DNA of 64,000 bases from Terebella lapidaria (lineage: Eukaryota > Annelida > Polychaeta > Terebellida > Terebellidae), in contig OX424569.1 in NCBI GenBank assembly GCA_949152475.1, forward strand, positions 24,845,950 to 24,909,949, given 5' to 3'. Of this stretch, positions 10,873 through 23,289 are shown piece after piece (positions within the stretch are counted from its first letter, which is position 1; the number at the start of each line of letters is the position of its first letter). The notes below the pieces were generated by a model. The model was not told where the DNA came from, did no database searches, and saw nothing but the letters and a program-made list of their open reading frames with translations. The position numbers were made by a program, and so were the translations under genes.

Positions 10873-11797
10873 GGCCTATAGTCTGAGGTAAGCCGTATGT
10901 GAGTAAATCAGCCTGTTACCAGCAACACAACACGGGCCTATAGTCTGAGGTAAGCCGTATGTGAGTGAATATCAGCCTGTCACCAGCAACACAACACGGG
11001 CCTATAGTCTGAGGTAAGCCGTATGTGAGTAAATCAGCCTGTTACCAGCAACACAACACGGGCCTATAGTCTCACGTATACGGAAGCGTATTGCTGCCAG
11101 GCCTGAAATTTTTGTATCTCAAAATTTTGAGTTAATAACTCAAAATTTCAGTTAATATCTCAACATTTCGAGATAATATCTCAAAATTTCGACTTATTAT
11201 CTGAAACTTTTGAGATATTAAGTCAAAATTTCAAGATATTAACTCGAAAATTTGAGATAGTAAGTCGAACTTTCCATTTCAAAATTTCGAGAGAGTAACT
11301 CAAAATTTCGAGATAGTAACTCAAAATTTTGAGATATTAACTCGAAATTTCGAGATATTAACTCAAAATTTCGAGATAGTAACTCAAAATTTTGAGATAT
11401 CAACTCGAAATTTCAAGATAATAACTCGAAATTTCAAGATATTAACTCGAAATTTCGAGATGTTAACTCAAAATTCGAGATGTAACTCAAATTTCGGGAT
11501 ATCAACCCAAAATTTTGAGATACTGCTATGATTTATTTGGTAACTTTTAGTTCATTTTGAGTTATTATCTCGAAAGATTGAGTTATTATCTCGAAATGTT
11601 GAGTTATTATCTCAAAATTTTGAGTTATTATCTCGAAATTTCGAGTTATTGTCTCGAAATTTCGAGTTATTATCTCGAAATTTTGAGTAATTATCTCGAA
11701 ATTTTGAGTTAAAAAAATTTATCCCTTGGCAGCAATACGGCTCCGTAGAGGTAAGCCGTGTGCGAGTAAATCAGCCTGCAATCAGCAACACAACACG
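10873..11797. repeat. 62-bp tandem array split by a MITE
   Basis: Units start at 10873, 10935, 10999 and 11061 with GGCCTATAGTCTGAGGTAAG. The fourth unit is cut after TATAGTCT and resumes at 11748 with GAGGTAAGCC. The third unit start is shifted by a 2-bp insertion. The units are nearly identical, so the array is young or homogenised, and the MITE arrived after the array formed. Confidence 0.9.
11079..11747. mobile_element. foldback MITE with TCGAGATAA-type modules
   Basis: Ends are TACGGAAGCGTATTGCTGCC and its inverted counterpart (GGCAGCAATACGGCTCCGTA). The left arm reiterates words such as AACTCAAAATTTCGAGATA. The right arm carries the same words inverted (GAGTTATTATCTCGAAATTT). The whole element can therefore fold on itself. 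It sits within a unit of the 62-bp array. No coding capacity and no clean target duplication are seen. The architecture resembles Drosophila FB and sea urchin TU foldback elements. Confidence 0.8.
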
Positions 11798-11939
11798 AAA
11801 TTGATGACTACTGCATGCGTCCTGATAAATGTTAGATATGACTGCATTATGATATCATAATATATCATTATGTCTAGGTCTATAGTTATTTCCTTCTCTA
11901 GGCTATACTCGTTTCTATTTTTTGACACGTTCACACTTA

Positions 11940-12295
11940 TTTTAGCTGGTATTTTGGCGACGCCGAATCCTGGTGGACGTAAACAGGACCAACTCCTCGA
12001 ATATGTTTAGATTCTCAGGATCCCGTTGGGCTGAAACTTATCATTGGGATAGAGCGCCAACTTCTTCATTTTTGGCGATAGAAGACTGAAATTTGGTAGA
12101 AAATTTCCACTGTTTTTTGCTGATATTTTTTTTTGCGATGCCGAATATTAATGAATGTAAACAGGACCAATTTCTTGAATATGCTAATTTTCTCGAGATC
12201 CCGTTTTGGGCTGAAATTCAACATTGGGGTCGATTGCCAACTTCTTCAATTTTTGCGACAGAACTCTGATATTTGGTAGAAAATTGCCGATTGAC
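11940..12295. repeat. diverged tandem duplication, about 175 bp
   Basis: Two adjacent blocks share the order: TTTTGGCGACGCCGAAT / TTTTGCGATGCCGAAT, AACAGGACCAA, CAGGATCCCGTTGGGCTGAA / GAGATCCCGTTTTGGGCTG, GCCAACTTCTTCA, and TTTGGTAGAAAATT. Divergence is substantial, so the duplication is old. Confidence 0.7.
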
Positions 12296-12580
12296 TTCTA
12301 GATAAAACTGGTGTAAACAAGTTAGGAAAATAAGTAAATGGTGAAATAGTTTTTTTTCTGGTACCAGTGGATTACAACATAGTATGTGTTAATATGTTTG
12401 TCATCTTAACTCCAAGTGCTTGTGGAATTGTCAGTTCGCATATACGGCAGTTGAAGTAAACATGTTTGTCAAGAACTCGTTATTCTCTTCACCCGATGTA
12501 TGATAAATTAGAAGGGCTCATTTACTGTTTAAAAAACCGTACAAATGTCGGTAACTTACTCTATGCAATCGTAATATCAA

Positions 12581-12614
12581 ATTTCACAATACCATGGGAA
12601 AGGTATTGTGAAAT
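12581..12614. repeat. 13-bp perfect-stem hairpin
   Basis: ATTTCACAATACC, an 8-nt loop, then GGTATTGTGAAAT. It may be a MITE remnant or chance; no function is assigned. Confidence 0.7.
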
Positions 12615-13623
12615 CCAACACCAACACGGACCGACTCTCAGGCAGAGAAGATGGCTGATACAGTATAAGACCACTGCATAATTTTGTTCTTACTGTTTGT
12701 GAAATTGAAGTCAAACAATGTTGTATATAAGTCGATACTGGGCTGTGTTCACTTGTGGATAACAATATTAAATAATAACTCATCTAATTTCTGCATTTCT
12801 CATGTTTTTTTATCATCGTCAATGATACAATTACCAAAACATATATATAAATGTCCATTTTAGCGAATTTAACCTGATCTAATTTGAAGAAAAAAAAGAA
12901 TGAACAAAGAATTCCCGAGGCAGTTCAAGATATAGGCGGACACATTTATCACACTGCTGGATGTACTAGCTGACGAGGGTGTATATCTTTTAAAATGCAT
13001 CACGCTGATTTTTTGATACATTTAAACATGCAAAAATTAATGTAAATGTACTTCAGTTCTAAAGAATCCAAGTCAGACTTCTTGCCAACACAAGTGAGCC
13101 CACCCATTCATCTTGGTTTAGAAATGTCATCTAACTGTACTTCAAAATGGAAAGGGGCTCAGGATTGCGTAAGTTTAAAGACACACCCTAGACAAAGTTT
13201 TTCATGAAATTTCATTTTTTTAAATAGCTGGAATCCCTTATATTCCTGGCTTTATGTGAATAATTGAAGACAAACAATTATAAAGAATAGGAACGTGACT
13301 GACAATTCAATGTACCACAAGTGAAATATTTATATATGATGTAAAATCGTTGTCCACCCATAATGTATATGTATGCACATGCAAAGTCTATTTAAAATGC
13401 ACAAAATTATGGAAAAAAACACGTGACAGTCGTACAGAAGCGTGTTCATATAATATGGGCGTATTATAATGTCACAACTCACATAAAGTACCATAATTCT
13501 TGCAGAGACCCTGACATCACATATACTACATTTTTTTCTATATGTAAATCTTCATATGATATAATAGTATTGGATCTTTACATAAACATAAATCTTCGCA
13601 CATATATATTATTATTGTCGTAG

Positions 13624-16600
13624 TTCAGTGAAGCTGAACATATCGTGAAGTAACTTGACATCCAACTCCGCTTGGCTAGTCATCTTTTTGTAAAGTTTCT
13701 GAATCCTAGGAAACTGGAGAATATGGCAATCAATTTCAATCAATTTTGCCTAATGGTAAATTCAGCTAATTCCGATAGTCTTGCTGGGTCTACACGTGAC
13801 TCTCTGAGTTTGCCTGATGTTTAATTATGGAAGTCATTCGGATCTTCCTGATGTATAAATACCAAATAAACTTTTCTGTGGGGAATAACGGCATGAGCCA
13901 CATGCGGGAAAGTACTGTTTGATCATGTATCTTTTACAAGGTTTGATGAATTCCGTCTATATTATTGATGCTATCCATATATTCTGTTAAAAAATTTAGT
14001 ATCCATAGCAGGCTGTAAATTCCAACTGAAATTAGTTACTCATTTCGAAAAAGGTAATTAAAAGAAGTTAGTAAACCTCATGGAATATTATATTATTTAC
14101 TATATGTTAATGTATCAATTTTTATACAGATATGACAGTTTCAATGGAATTTAGTGCTAAAAATTCAGTATCAGAAAAAATGATATCTTGAGAAGAATTA
14201 GAGGAATTCAGGTTATGCAAAGCGCACCAACGTTTGCATTCTTCATGAAATCATAATAACTTGAAATTCCTTTTGAAATGAGTTAGATTTTAACATATGT
14301 ATCTATGATGTTGTATGCTCGGGATAGTATGATGTATTTAAATTTTGTGCAATTTTATTAGAAACAGTATGTAGATCTTATTAGAAACAGTGTATATATC
14401 AACAGAAAACTATATTAAAATTAACATTCTAAACATGCACGTTCGAAAGAAAAAAAATAAGTTGGACGTGGGTGGGAATTCTCATATTTACTGTCGATTT
14501 TATAATGACTGGTTTCCCTACGTGGACATTTCGACGGCAAATAATGTACTACCAGTTGACGACCTGGTGTCGTGTTTCCAACGCTTGTAAAAACCCAGTC
14601 AGTAATTGTTCTCCGTGACCGCACCCATGAAATATGTCCCACGTGGAGGTAAATAATCTTCCGTCCTCTGTGCTGGTTTGTATTTACATCCGTATTGTGT
14701 TACTACGGGTTCTGATTGTTTTTGTCCATCGCTTCTCAGGCAATCAATTGGCCATTTAGTAAACAAATTACTTACAAAAACTTTTTGCTTTTGTATTTTA
14801 CCCCTAATAGGCGATTAGACAGTGGGAAATTAGCAATATGTTACTGGATACAATGGTGAGTGTCAACTTTCTGTCATTGACATATACTGTGAACCAAAAA
14901 GGTCACAACCATGGGAAATTAGTTTCAGTAACTCGAGCCTTTCTCTGACAAATGGCGATACATTTTATAAATGACTGGATGGAATCCATTGGTATATGTT
15001 TTTATTCAAGGTCAGTGACTCTTCACTGTGATTTGCATAATTCCAAGGACGTTCAAACTATTAGTCTCAAATGTGGTTATAATAGGTCGTCGTATACACA
15101 TGCTTGGAATGTAGTTATCTATCAACAGTTATTGATGACAATATGATGGCATTGGCGACTATCACATACGAGCTGAATTTGATAAAATTATGGTTAATAT
15201 TAATTATCAAGAATCACTGCGCTGACGATGAATATTTTCGGTTGTTTTTTGGAAGCAGGTCTAAGTCATCTAAACTCCTCGACAAGTATCGGTTGATTAT
15301 GATGGTTCCGGGGTACATTTGGTACCGAAAGAGCCCTCGTATGTACTGTCAACACAAAAATATTCATGGGCATATACTTTATAAACTCCGCAAAATATGT
15401 CACTTGCATTGTTTCTCCATTTCAAAGTCCGCAAAAGTAAGTGTGGACATTTGGGTGTTGGGATATTCGTACGAACGTTATATGTTATTTTGATATTTTC
15501 AAATTCATTATTGTATCAAATAATGAATAATGTATACAAATAGAGTTTTGGGAAAGAAAATATGACCATACAGATGGACATATCATGTTCCACATTAACA
15601 GCTATGTTTGGTTAGAATGAATGTTTGTAAATAACACGTTTGTAAATATCTTTATGAGATTTTCAGATGCCATTTTTGTTTGACTCACTGACCGTGATTT
15701 TGCTGCGGGTATCATTTAAAGTGTTACGTAAAATAATATCGCTTCAAAAAGTGACACTTGATCTAAATTATATAGCTTTTCATCAGGTGAAGGTTATTAA
15801 ATAGGTGTTACTTGTGATGAAGGCAAATAATTTAACCCGTTGTAAACAACTTGAAGTGAACTTCACCTGAGAGTGCAAAGTTTATTATGAACATTCATGA
15901 TAGTTCATGGGAATTTTAATAAATGTTCGAAATCTGAGATAAGGTATTAAAATGTTGGGCGTATACATGTAGGTCAAAGTTTAGGAACACAAGACATTTT
16001 AAAAATAACAAAGTTATAAACGGAGGAAACAAGCGATATCTTGTTCAAAATTCTAAGTGACTTGGCGCATGGCAACTTATATATGTCCAGTGTGTCAAGT
16101 ATGTATGGTACGATACCATTCAACATAATAATAATGAGAATAACGAGACAATCAGAGATTGCAGACCCTTGATATTCCCCTTAAATTGGGTTAGATTTTA
16201 ACATTTTGTATCTATGATGTTGTACATGTATGCTCGGGATAGTATGATGTATTTAAATTTTGTGAAAAGACCGACCTATATCTTATTAGAAACAAGTGCT
16301 CGCCCATGAAATATGTCCCACACATGAAGGTAAATAATCTTCCGTCCTCTGTGCTGGTTTGTATTCACACCCGTATTGTGTTCACGCGGGTTCTGATTGT
16401 TTTTGTCCATCGCTTCTTGGACAGTTAATAGGCAATTAAGTGAAAAAAATACTTACGAAAACTTTTGCTTTCCGTATCTTACAGCTAATAGACGATTAAA
16501 CAGCGGGAAATTAGCAATATTTTTTGGCTACAATTATCAGTGTCAATCTTCCGTCATTGACATACACATCGTGAACCAAGGTTACAAACAATGTAAAATT

Positions 16601-16638
16601 AGTTTCAGTAACTCGAATATTTCTTCGATGAATGGCGA
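13624..16638. repeat. 3.0-kb tandem duplication, copy 1
   Basis: Begins TTCAGTGAAGCTGAACATAT and ends at GATGAATGGCGA. Copy 2 follows directly and is nearly identical, offset 3015 bp at the start and 3035 bp later because of small insertions. Within the unit, the segment at about 14250-15010 recurs in diverged form at about 16165-16638, so an older X-Y-X structure was duplicated. Short frames here (for example 129 residues at 15104-15493) match nothing recognised. A collapsed or uncollapsed haplotype in the assembly could mimic this. Confidence 0.92.
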
Positions 16639-19600
16639 TTCAGTGAAGCTGAACATATCGTGAAGTAACTTGACATCCAACTCCGCTTGGCTAGTCAACT
16701 TTTTGTAAAGTTTCTGAATCCTAGGAAACTGGAAAATATGGCAATCAATTTCAATCAATTTTGCCTAATGGTAAATTCAGCTAATTCCGATAGTCTTGCT
16801 GGGTTTACACGTGACTTTCTGAGTTTGCCTGATGTTTAATTATGAAAGTCATCAAGATCTTCCTGATGTATAAATACCAAATAAACTTTTCTGTGAGGAA
16901 TAACGGCATGAGCCACATGCGGGAAAGTACTGTTTGATCATATATCTTTTACAAGGTTTGATGAATTCCGTCTATATTATTGATGCTATCCATATATTCT
17001 GTTAAAAAATCTAGTATCCATAGCAGGCTGTAAATTCCAACTGAAATTATTTACTCATTTCGAAAAAAGGTAATTAAAAGATGTTAGTAAACCTCATGGA
17101 ATATTATATTATTTACTATATGTTAATGTATCAATTTTTATACAGATATGACAGTTTCAATGGAATTTTGTGCTAAAAATTCAGTATCAGAAAAAATGAT
17201 ATCTTGGAAAAAAAATGATATCCTGAGAAGAATTAGAGGAATTCAGGTTATATAAAGCGCACCAACGTTTGCATTCTTCATGAAATCATAATAACTTGAA
17301 ATTCCTTTTGAAATGAGTTAGATTTTAACATATGTATCTATGATGTTGTATGCTCGGGATAGTATGATGTATTTAAATTTTGTGCAATTTTATTAGAAAC
17401 AGTTTGTAGATCTTATTAGAAACAGTGTATATATCAACAGAAAACTATATTAAAATTAACATTCTAAACATGCACGTTCGAAAGAAAAAAAATAAGTTGG
17501 ACGTGGGTGGGAATTCTCATATTTACTGTCGATTTTATAATGACTGGTTTCCCTACGTGGACATTTCGACGGCAAATAATGTACTACCAGTTGACGACCT
17601 GGTGTCGTGTTTCCAACGCTTGTAAAAACCCAGTCAGTAATTGTTCTCCGTGACCGCACCCATGAAATATGTCCCACGTGGAGGTAAATAATCTTCCGTC
17701 CTCTGTGCTGGTTTGTATTTACATCCGTATTGTGTTACTACGGGTTCTGATTGTTTTTGTCCATCGCTTCTCAGGCAATCAATTGGCCATTTAGTAAACA
17801 AATTACTTACAAAAACTTTTTGCTTTTGTATTTTACCCCTAATAGGCGATTAGACAGTGGGAAATTAGCAATATGTTACTGGATACAATGGTGAGTGTCA
17901 ACTTTCTGTCATTGACATATACTGTGAACCAAAAAGGTCACAACCATGGGAAATTAGTTTCAGTAACTCGAGCCTTTCTCTGACAAATGGCGATACATTT
18001 TATAAATGACTGGATGGAATCCATTGGTATATGTTTTTATTCAAGGTCAGTGACTCTTCACTGTGATTTGCATAATTCCAAGGACGTTCAAACTATTAGT
18101 CTCAAATGTGGTTATAATAGGTCGTCGTATACACATGCTTGGAATGTAGTTATCTATCAACAGTTATTGATGACAATATGATGGCATTGGCGACTATCAC
18201 ATACGAGCTGAATTTGATAAAATTATGGTTAATATTAATTATCAAGAATCACTGCGCTGACGATGAATATTTTCGGTTGTTTTTTGGAAGCAGGTCTAAG
18301 TCATCTAAACTCCTCGACAAGTATCGGTTGATTATGATGGTTCCGGGGCACATTTGGTACCGAAAGAGCCCTCGTATGTACTGTCAACACAAAAATATTC
18401 ATGGGCATATACTTTATAAACTCCGCAAAATATGTCACTTGCATTGTTTCTCCATTTCAAAGTCCGCAAAAGTAAGTGTGGACATTTGGGTGTTGGGATA
18501 TTCGTACGAACGTTATATGTTATTTTGATATTTTCAAATTCATTATTGTATCAAATAATGAATAATGTATACAAATAGAGTTTTGGGAAAGAAAATATGA
18601 CCATACAGATGGACATATCATGTTCCACATTAACAGCTATGTTTGGTTAGAATGAATGTTTGTAAATAACACGTTTGTAAATATCTTTATGAGATTTTCA
18701 GATGCCATTTTTGTTTGACTCACTGACCGTGATTTTGCTGCGGGTATCATTTAAAGTGTTACGTAAAATAATATCGCTTCAAAAAGTGACACTTGATCTA
18801 AATTATATAGCTTTTCATCAGGTGAAGGTTATTAAATAGGTGTTACTTGTGATGAAGGCAAATAATTTAACCCGTTGTAAACAACTTGAAGTGAACTTCA
18901 CCTGAGAGTGCAAAGTTTATTATGAACATTCATGATAGTTCATGGGAATTTTAATAAATGTTCGAAATCTGAGATAAGGTATTAAAATGTTGGGCGTATA
19001 CATGTAGGTCAAAGTTTAGGAACACAAGACATTTTAAAAATAACAAAGTTATAAACGGAGGAAACAAGCGATATCTTGTTCAAAATTCTAAGTGACTTGG
19101 CGCATGGCAACTTATATATGTCCAGTGTGTCAAGTATGTATGGTACGATACCATTCAACATAATAATAATGAGAATAACGAGACAATCAGAGATTGCAGA
19201 CCCTTGATATTCCCCTTAAATTGGGTTAGATTTTAACATTTTGTATCTATGATGTTGTACATGTATGCTCGGGATAGTATGATGTATTTAAATTTTGTGA
19301 AAAGACCGACCTATATCTTATTAGAAACAAGTGCTCGCCCATGAAATATGTCCCACACATGAAGGTAAATAATCTTCCGTCCTCTGTGCTGGTTTGTATT
19401 CACACCCGTATTGTGTTCACGCGGGTTCTGATTGTTTTTGTCCATCGCTTCTTGGACAGTTAATAGGCAATTAAGTGAAAAAAATACTTACGAAAACTTT
19501 TGCTTTCCGTATCTTACAGCTAATAGACGATTAAACAGCGGGAAATTAGCAATATTTTTTGGCTACAATTATCAGTGTCAATCTTCCGTCATTGACATAC

Positions 19601-19673
19601 ACATCGTGAACCAAGGTTACAAACAATGTAAAATTAGTTTCAGTAACTCGAATATTTCTTCGATGAATGGCGA
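16639..19673. repeat. 3.0-kb tandem duplication, copy 2
   Basis: Direct repeat of 13624-16638. Differences are few single-base changes plus an insertion of about 19 bp near 17200 that repeats AAAAATGATATC. The junction shares only about 1 bp with the flanks, which fits non-homologous or replication-based duplication rather than crossing-over between repeats. Confidence 0.92.
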
Positions 19674-19782
19674 TATATTTTACAAATAGCTGGAAGGAAT
19701 CCATTGGTATGTGTTTTTGTTCGAGGTCGGTAACCCTTTACTGTGATTTTGCATAATTTCAATGACGTTCAAGCTATTAGTG

Positions 19783-20615
19783 TACGGAAGCGTATTAGGG
19801 CCACATGACTTTTTTTCAATTCAATTTGTCGAGATATTATCTCGATAAATCGATTTATTATCTCGATAAATCGAGTTAATTATCTCGATAAATCGAGTTA
19901 TTATCTCGATAAATCGAGTTAGTTATCTCGATAAATCAACTTATGTCTTAGGCATTTAAAGTTCAAGTAAAATGGAAATATGTTTAGAGTCACATTATTC
20001 ATATGTTGAATAGGCTTATATGATCGACCATTAAAACGTTAAATATTGAATAATACAGACCAAACTACCTAATTAAAACATTAATTAAGTTACTATATCA
20101 CTATCTCTTATGAAGATGCAACATGTTCATCAATGAAAATGTTATAATTTTTTTTTACAATTCTTCAGCTATTATACATGGATTGAGGTATATTCGTAAA
20201 GTTATCTGTAACGGCTTCTTCAATTGTATAGTTTGGTATTATTTCAGAGATTAATGTAATGACTGTTAATCATTCACTCCATATAGTTTTCAATATGAGT
20301 AATCAGTATATTTTCCTTGTCCTATTGTTGCCAAGGTAACCGATGAAATGGTATGGCTCGCCTATGGTCGATGCATATTCATTTTACTTGTACTTTAAAT
20401 GTCTGAGTCCTAAGTCGATTTATCGAGATACTATCTCGATTTATCGACATAATTAACTCGATTTATCGAGATAATTTACTCGATTTATCGAGATAATATC
20501 TCGATTTATCGAGATAATAAGTCGATTTATCGAGATAACTAACTCGATTTATCGAGATAATAAGTCGATAAATTGAACTTTAAAAAAACTCATGTGGCCC
20601 TAATACGCTTCCGTA
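19783..20615. mobile_element. 833-bp foldback MITE with 7-bp target duplication
   Basis: Termini TACGGAAGCGTATTAGGGCC...GGCCCTAATACGCTTCCGTA are inverted for about 30 bp. It is flanked by ATTAGTG (19776-19782, 20616-20622). Both arms reiterate TTATCTCGATAAATCGA modules in opposite orientation, leaving a 400-bp unique centre. Copies 1 and 2 of the surrounding repeat show the site without this element. It shares the TACGGAAGCGTATT end with the element at 11079 but has different arm modules. Confidence 0.88.
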
Positions 20616-20807
20616 ATTAGTGTTTATGGAAGCAGGTCTAATTCATATAAACACCTCGCCAAGTAATAATTGATTAATATGATGATTTTGTACAGGATTA
20701 CATTTTACTAGTTGGGATAACATGGTGCTTTAAATCCTTAGAGGACTAAAGATTTAGCACAATGTGGGCACACGCAGTGCTTGGTGAGTGTAAATCAAAA
20801 TGAAGAC

Positions 20808-20901
20808 AATGGAACCCAAATTAATATGAATAATTAACCATGGAACCCAATTGAATATGAATAATTAGCCATGGAACCCAAATGAATATGAATAGTTAGC
20901 C
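20808..20901. repeat. 31-bp tandem repeat, three units
   Basis: Units start near 20811, 20842 and 20873 and share GGAACCCAA, GAATATGAAT and TAGCC words. It is followed at about 20950-20992 by a duplicated CCTCATGGGAGAACTCGTC. Confidence 0.85.
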
Positions 20902-21024
20902 AGTTACACAGTAGATCCAGGATACTATTTCTCTGCATGATGATGTCCTCATGGGAGAACTCGTCGCATGCCTCATGGGAGAACTCGTCACGACCCGTGA
21001 ATGATTAGTCATTTTCATACAACC

Positions 21025-21740
21025 TACCGGGGATCCCCGAATTTAAGCCCTGGGCTTATAATTGGGGAGAACTCCATATAAAATAGGCCCACGGGCTTAT
21101 ATTTGGGGAATAATTATTTTACGACTTTTATTTTGCGCGCTTGAATTCACAATGGATTAGACGGGAAAACACTTCTTTTTTTGCGTGATAGTTATACTCA
21201 TACAAACCTTTATTCCAGTGTATAATCACATATATTCATTGTCATATTAAATGCACGTATAAAGAATAAAAGATACACATATATATACATGCTTATGCAT
21301 GCATGTATGGGATAAAATCCAGCGGGTCATGTGTATACGTACTAGTAACCCTAGGCAAGACACACGTACGCTTTTTTTTATCAATTCAGTAGCTTATTCT
21401 GAAACCAACACTCCCCAACGGTAACTGGTCACTCATCATCAAAATCTGACTGTATTGGTGGTAACAGATTGATACTTACATCCGTACCTGTGGCGTTCCG
21501 TACCTAGACGCTCCGTACCTGTGGCTGTCCGTACGTGTGGCCGTCCGTACCTGTAGCTTGCCAACGTCTCCTACGAAAAACGAAACGTCAACTACGTTTT
21601 CCCCAGATATAGGCCCAGTCCTGATGCGAGACAAAATTTTATCCCGTTTATAAGCCCATGGTCCTATGCAAGAGTAGTACTCCCCTTGTTTTAGCGCCAT
21701 AGGCTTATCCAAAGAGGGGCTCAAATAGAGATCCCCGGTA
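21025..21740. mobile_element. foldback element with TACCGGGGATC ends
   Basis: Left end TACCGGGGATC, right end GATCCCCGGTA. Both arms carry GGGCTTATA and GGGGA-type words in inverted order. It may have a TA target duplication. The interior includes a five-unit minisatellite (21480-21560) of TCCGTACCTGTGGC-like words and a fragment of the GACGCCAGTGTG-associated repeat. Confidence 0.65.
21478..21562. repeat. CCGTACCTGTGGC minisatellite
   Basis: About five imperfect 14-17 bp units containing CCGTACCTGTGGC. It lies within the foldback element at 21025-21740. Confidence 0.8.
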
Positions 21741-21863
21741 TAAACATAAATTCATAAACTATAAAGATCATTTCCCATTTCAAATCAAACACCATTTCAT
21801 ATGTACGTCACATAACATATTGCTATATCATGTGTATATATGTGTATATATGTGTATATATAC

Positions 21864-22352
21864 CCTGATGACGCCAGTGTGTCTTTTGATAAAGTAATTG
21901 GTCGGGCTTTGTTTCTATTGCAAAATGTTGTATGTTTGTTATTGGAATCATCAAAATTTAGCTGTATTGGTGGTAAAAGATCGATACTTACATCCATACC
22001 ACTGAGCCGATGTCACTGTTGGTGGACGTTGAATTTGTCCCCGAGGATACCATCAACTCAGTAGCCTTTTGGCTTGTGATTAGGTACTTATGTACTTGTC
22101 ATATATCTATTTCATGGGGTTTGTTTCGGATTTCTAAATTATTTTCATAGGTTGTTGGGCAGTTGTATACTAATTCCATCAGGTGTACAGTAGAAACAAA
22201 TACATTTACCACACTGTCTGCCCCTGATGACGCCAGTGTGTCTTTTGATGAAGTAATTGGTCGGGCTTTGTTTCTATTGCAAAATGTTGTATGTTTGTTA
22301 TTGGAATCATTAAAGTTTAGCTGTATTGGTGGTAATAGATCGATACTCATAT
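21864..22352. repeat. direct repeats with GACGCCAGTGTG core
   Basis: Two blocks starting at 21864 and 22223 share CCTGATGACGCCAGTGTGTC, GGTCGGGCTTTGTTTC and AGCTGTATTGGTGGTAA in order (offset 359 bp). Fragments recur at 21434-21484, at 26500-26600, and inverted at 28543-28620. This is a dispersed family of unknown class. Confidence 0.8.
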
Positions 22353-23183
22353 GTTCCCAATTAACACAGTTATAATATTCAATGGATGTTTGACCAAAAT
22401 GAATGTTTTTGTAGATAGCACGTTTGTAAATATCTTTATGAGATTTTCAGATACCATTTTTTGTTTGGCTCGTTAACCTTGATTTTGCCGCCAGTATCAT
22501 TTAAAGTGGTACGTAAAATAATATCGCTTCAAAAAGTGACACTTCATCTAAATTATATAGTTTTTTTTATAAGGTGAAGGTTATTAAATATGTGTTATTC
22601 GTGGTGAAAAAAAATGATGGCAAATAGTTTAACACGTTTTAAACAACTTAAAGTGAACTTCACCTGAGCGTACAAACTTTATTATAAACATTAATGATAG
22701 TTCATGGGAAAGAACATACTTGACGGTTCACGGGAACACTAACTATATTACTAAACGTTAGATAGGGGCCTAAGGTAGTAACATATGGAGCGTACATATA
22801 GGTCAAAGTTTAGGAACACAAGACATTTTTAGAAGAATCAAAATAACAAAATTATAATCTGAGGAAACAGTAGATGTCTTGTTTAAGTATCCACAAAAGC
22901 TACTAAGTTCTAAGTGACTTGGCGCATGGCGACTTATATGGTCAGTGGTAACTTGATATAAATAACCCGTTGTGTGGTGAAAATTAACAACCCATGAATG
23001 GGAATGAGTAACTTGTTGTTTGTGAAAGAATTATAATCGCTACATTGACCGGCACTATGGTAGACGATTATGCCAGGCTTGTCCCGCATAAAAAATACCA
23101 CGTCTTTACATATTTTGCCAACATTCACTCTTGACTTGCCAGTGTGCATGTCACAGCGGGTGTCACATTCGGGGCAGGAGATC

Positions 23184-23276
23184 ATATCTCGACATTTTGA
23201 GTTAATATCTCAAAATTTTGAGTTGATGTCTCGAAATTTTAAGATAGTAACTCAAAATTTTGAGATAATAACTTGA
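23184..23276. repeat. TCTCAAAATTTTGAG module array
   Basis: About five reiterations of TCTCGAAATTTT / ACTCAAAATTTTGAG words, like the arms of the foldback MITE at 11079. Probably a truncated relative without recognisable ends. Confidence 0.65.
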
Positions 23277-23289
23277 CATGTCAATGTAA

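Larger units (their letters stand above)
11798..13623. other. non-coding DNA
   Basis: Contains two diverged direct repeats (about 11940-12110 and 12120-12290) sharing GCGACGCCGAAT, AACAGGACCAA and TCTGAAATTTGGTAGAAAAT-like words. There is also a 13-bp-stem hairpin at 12581-12614. No gene is seen. Confidence 0.45.
19674..22950. repeat. diverged third copy of the Y segment, broken by insertions
   Basis: Matches to the 15010-16100 part of copy 1 continue at 19674-19782, 20616-20700 and 22385-22950, in order but clearly diverged. A foldback MITE (19783-20615) and about 1.7 kb of other repeats interrupt it. About 180 bp present in copies 1 and 2 is absent after the MITE. This is the older partner of the array. 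Confidence 0.75.

Noticed and set aside
15104-15493. 129-residue open frame present in both 3-kb copies
   Set aside because: Its presence twice reflects the recent duplication, not conservation. No domain, splice context or codon signal supports it.
22934-23185. Zinc-finger-like CPECDTRCD frame on the minus strand
   Set aside because: Only a short cysteine cluster without a partner motif. It overlaps repeat sequence and has no exon signals.
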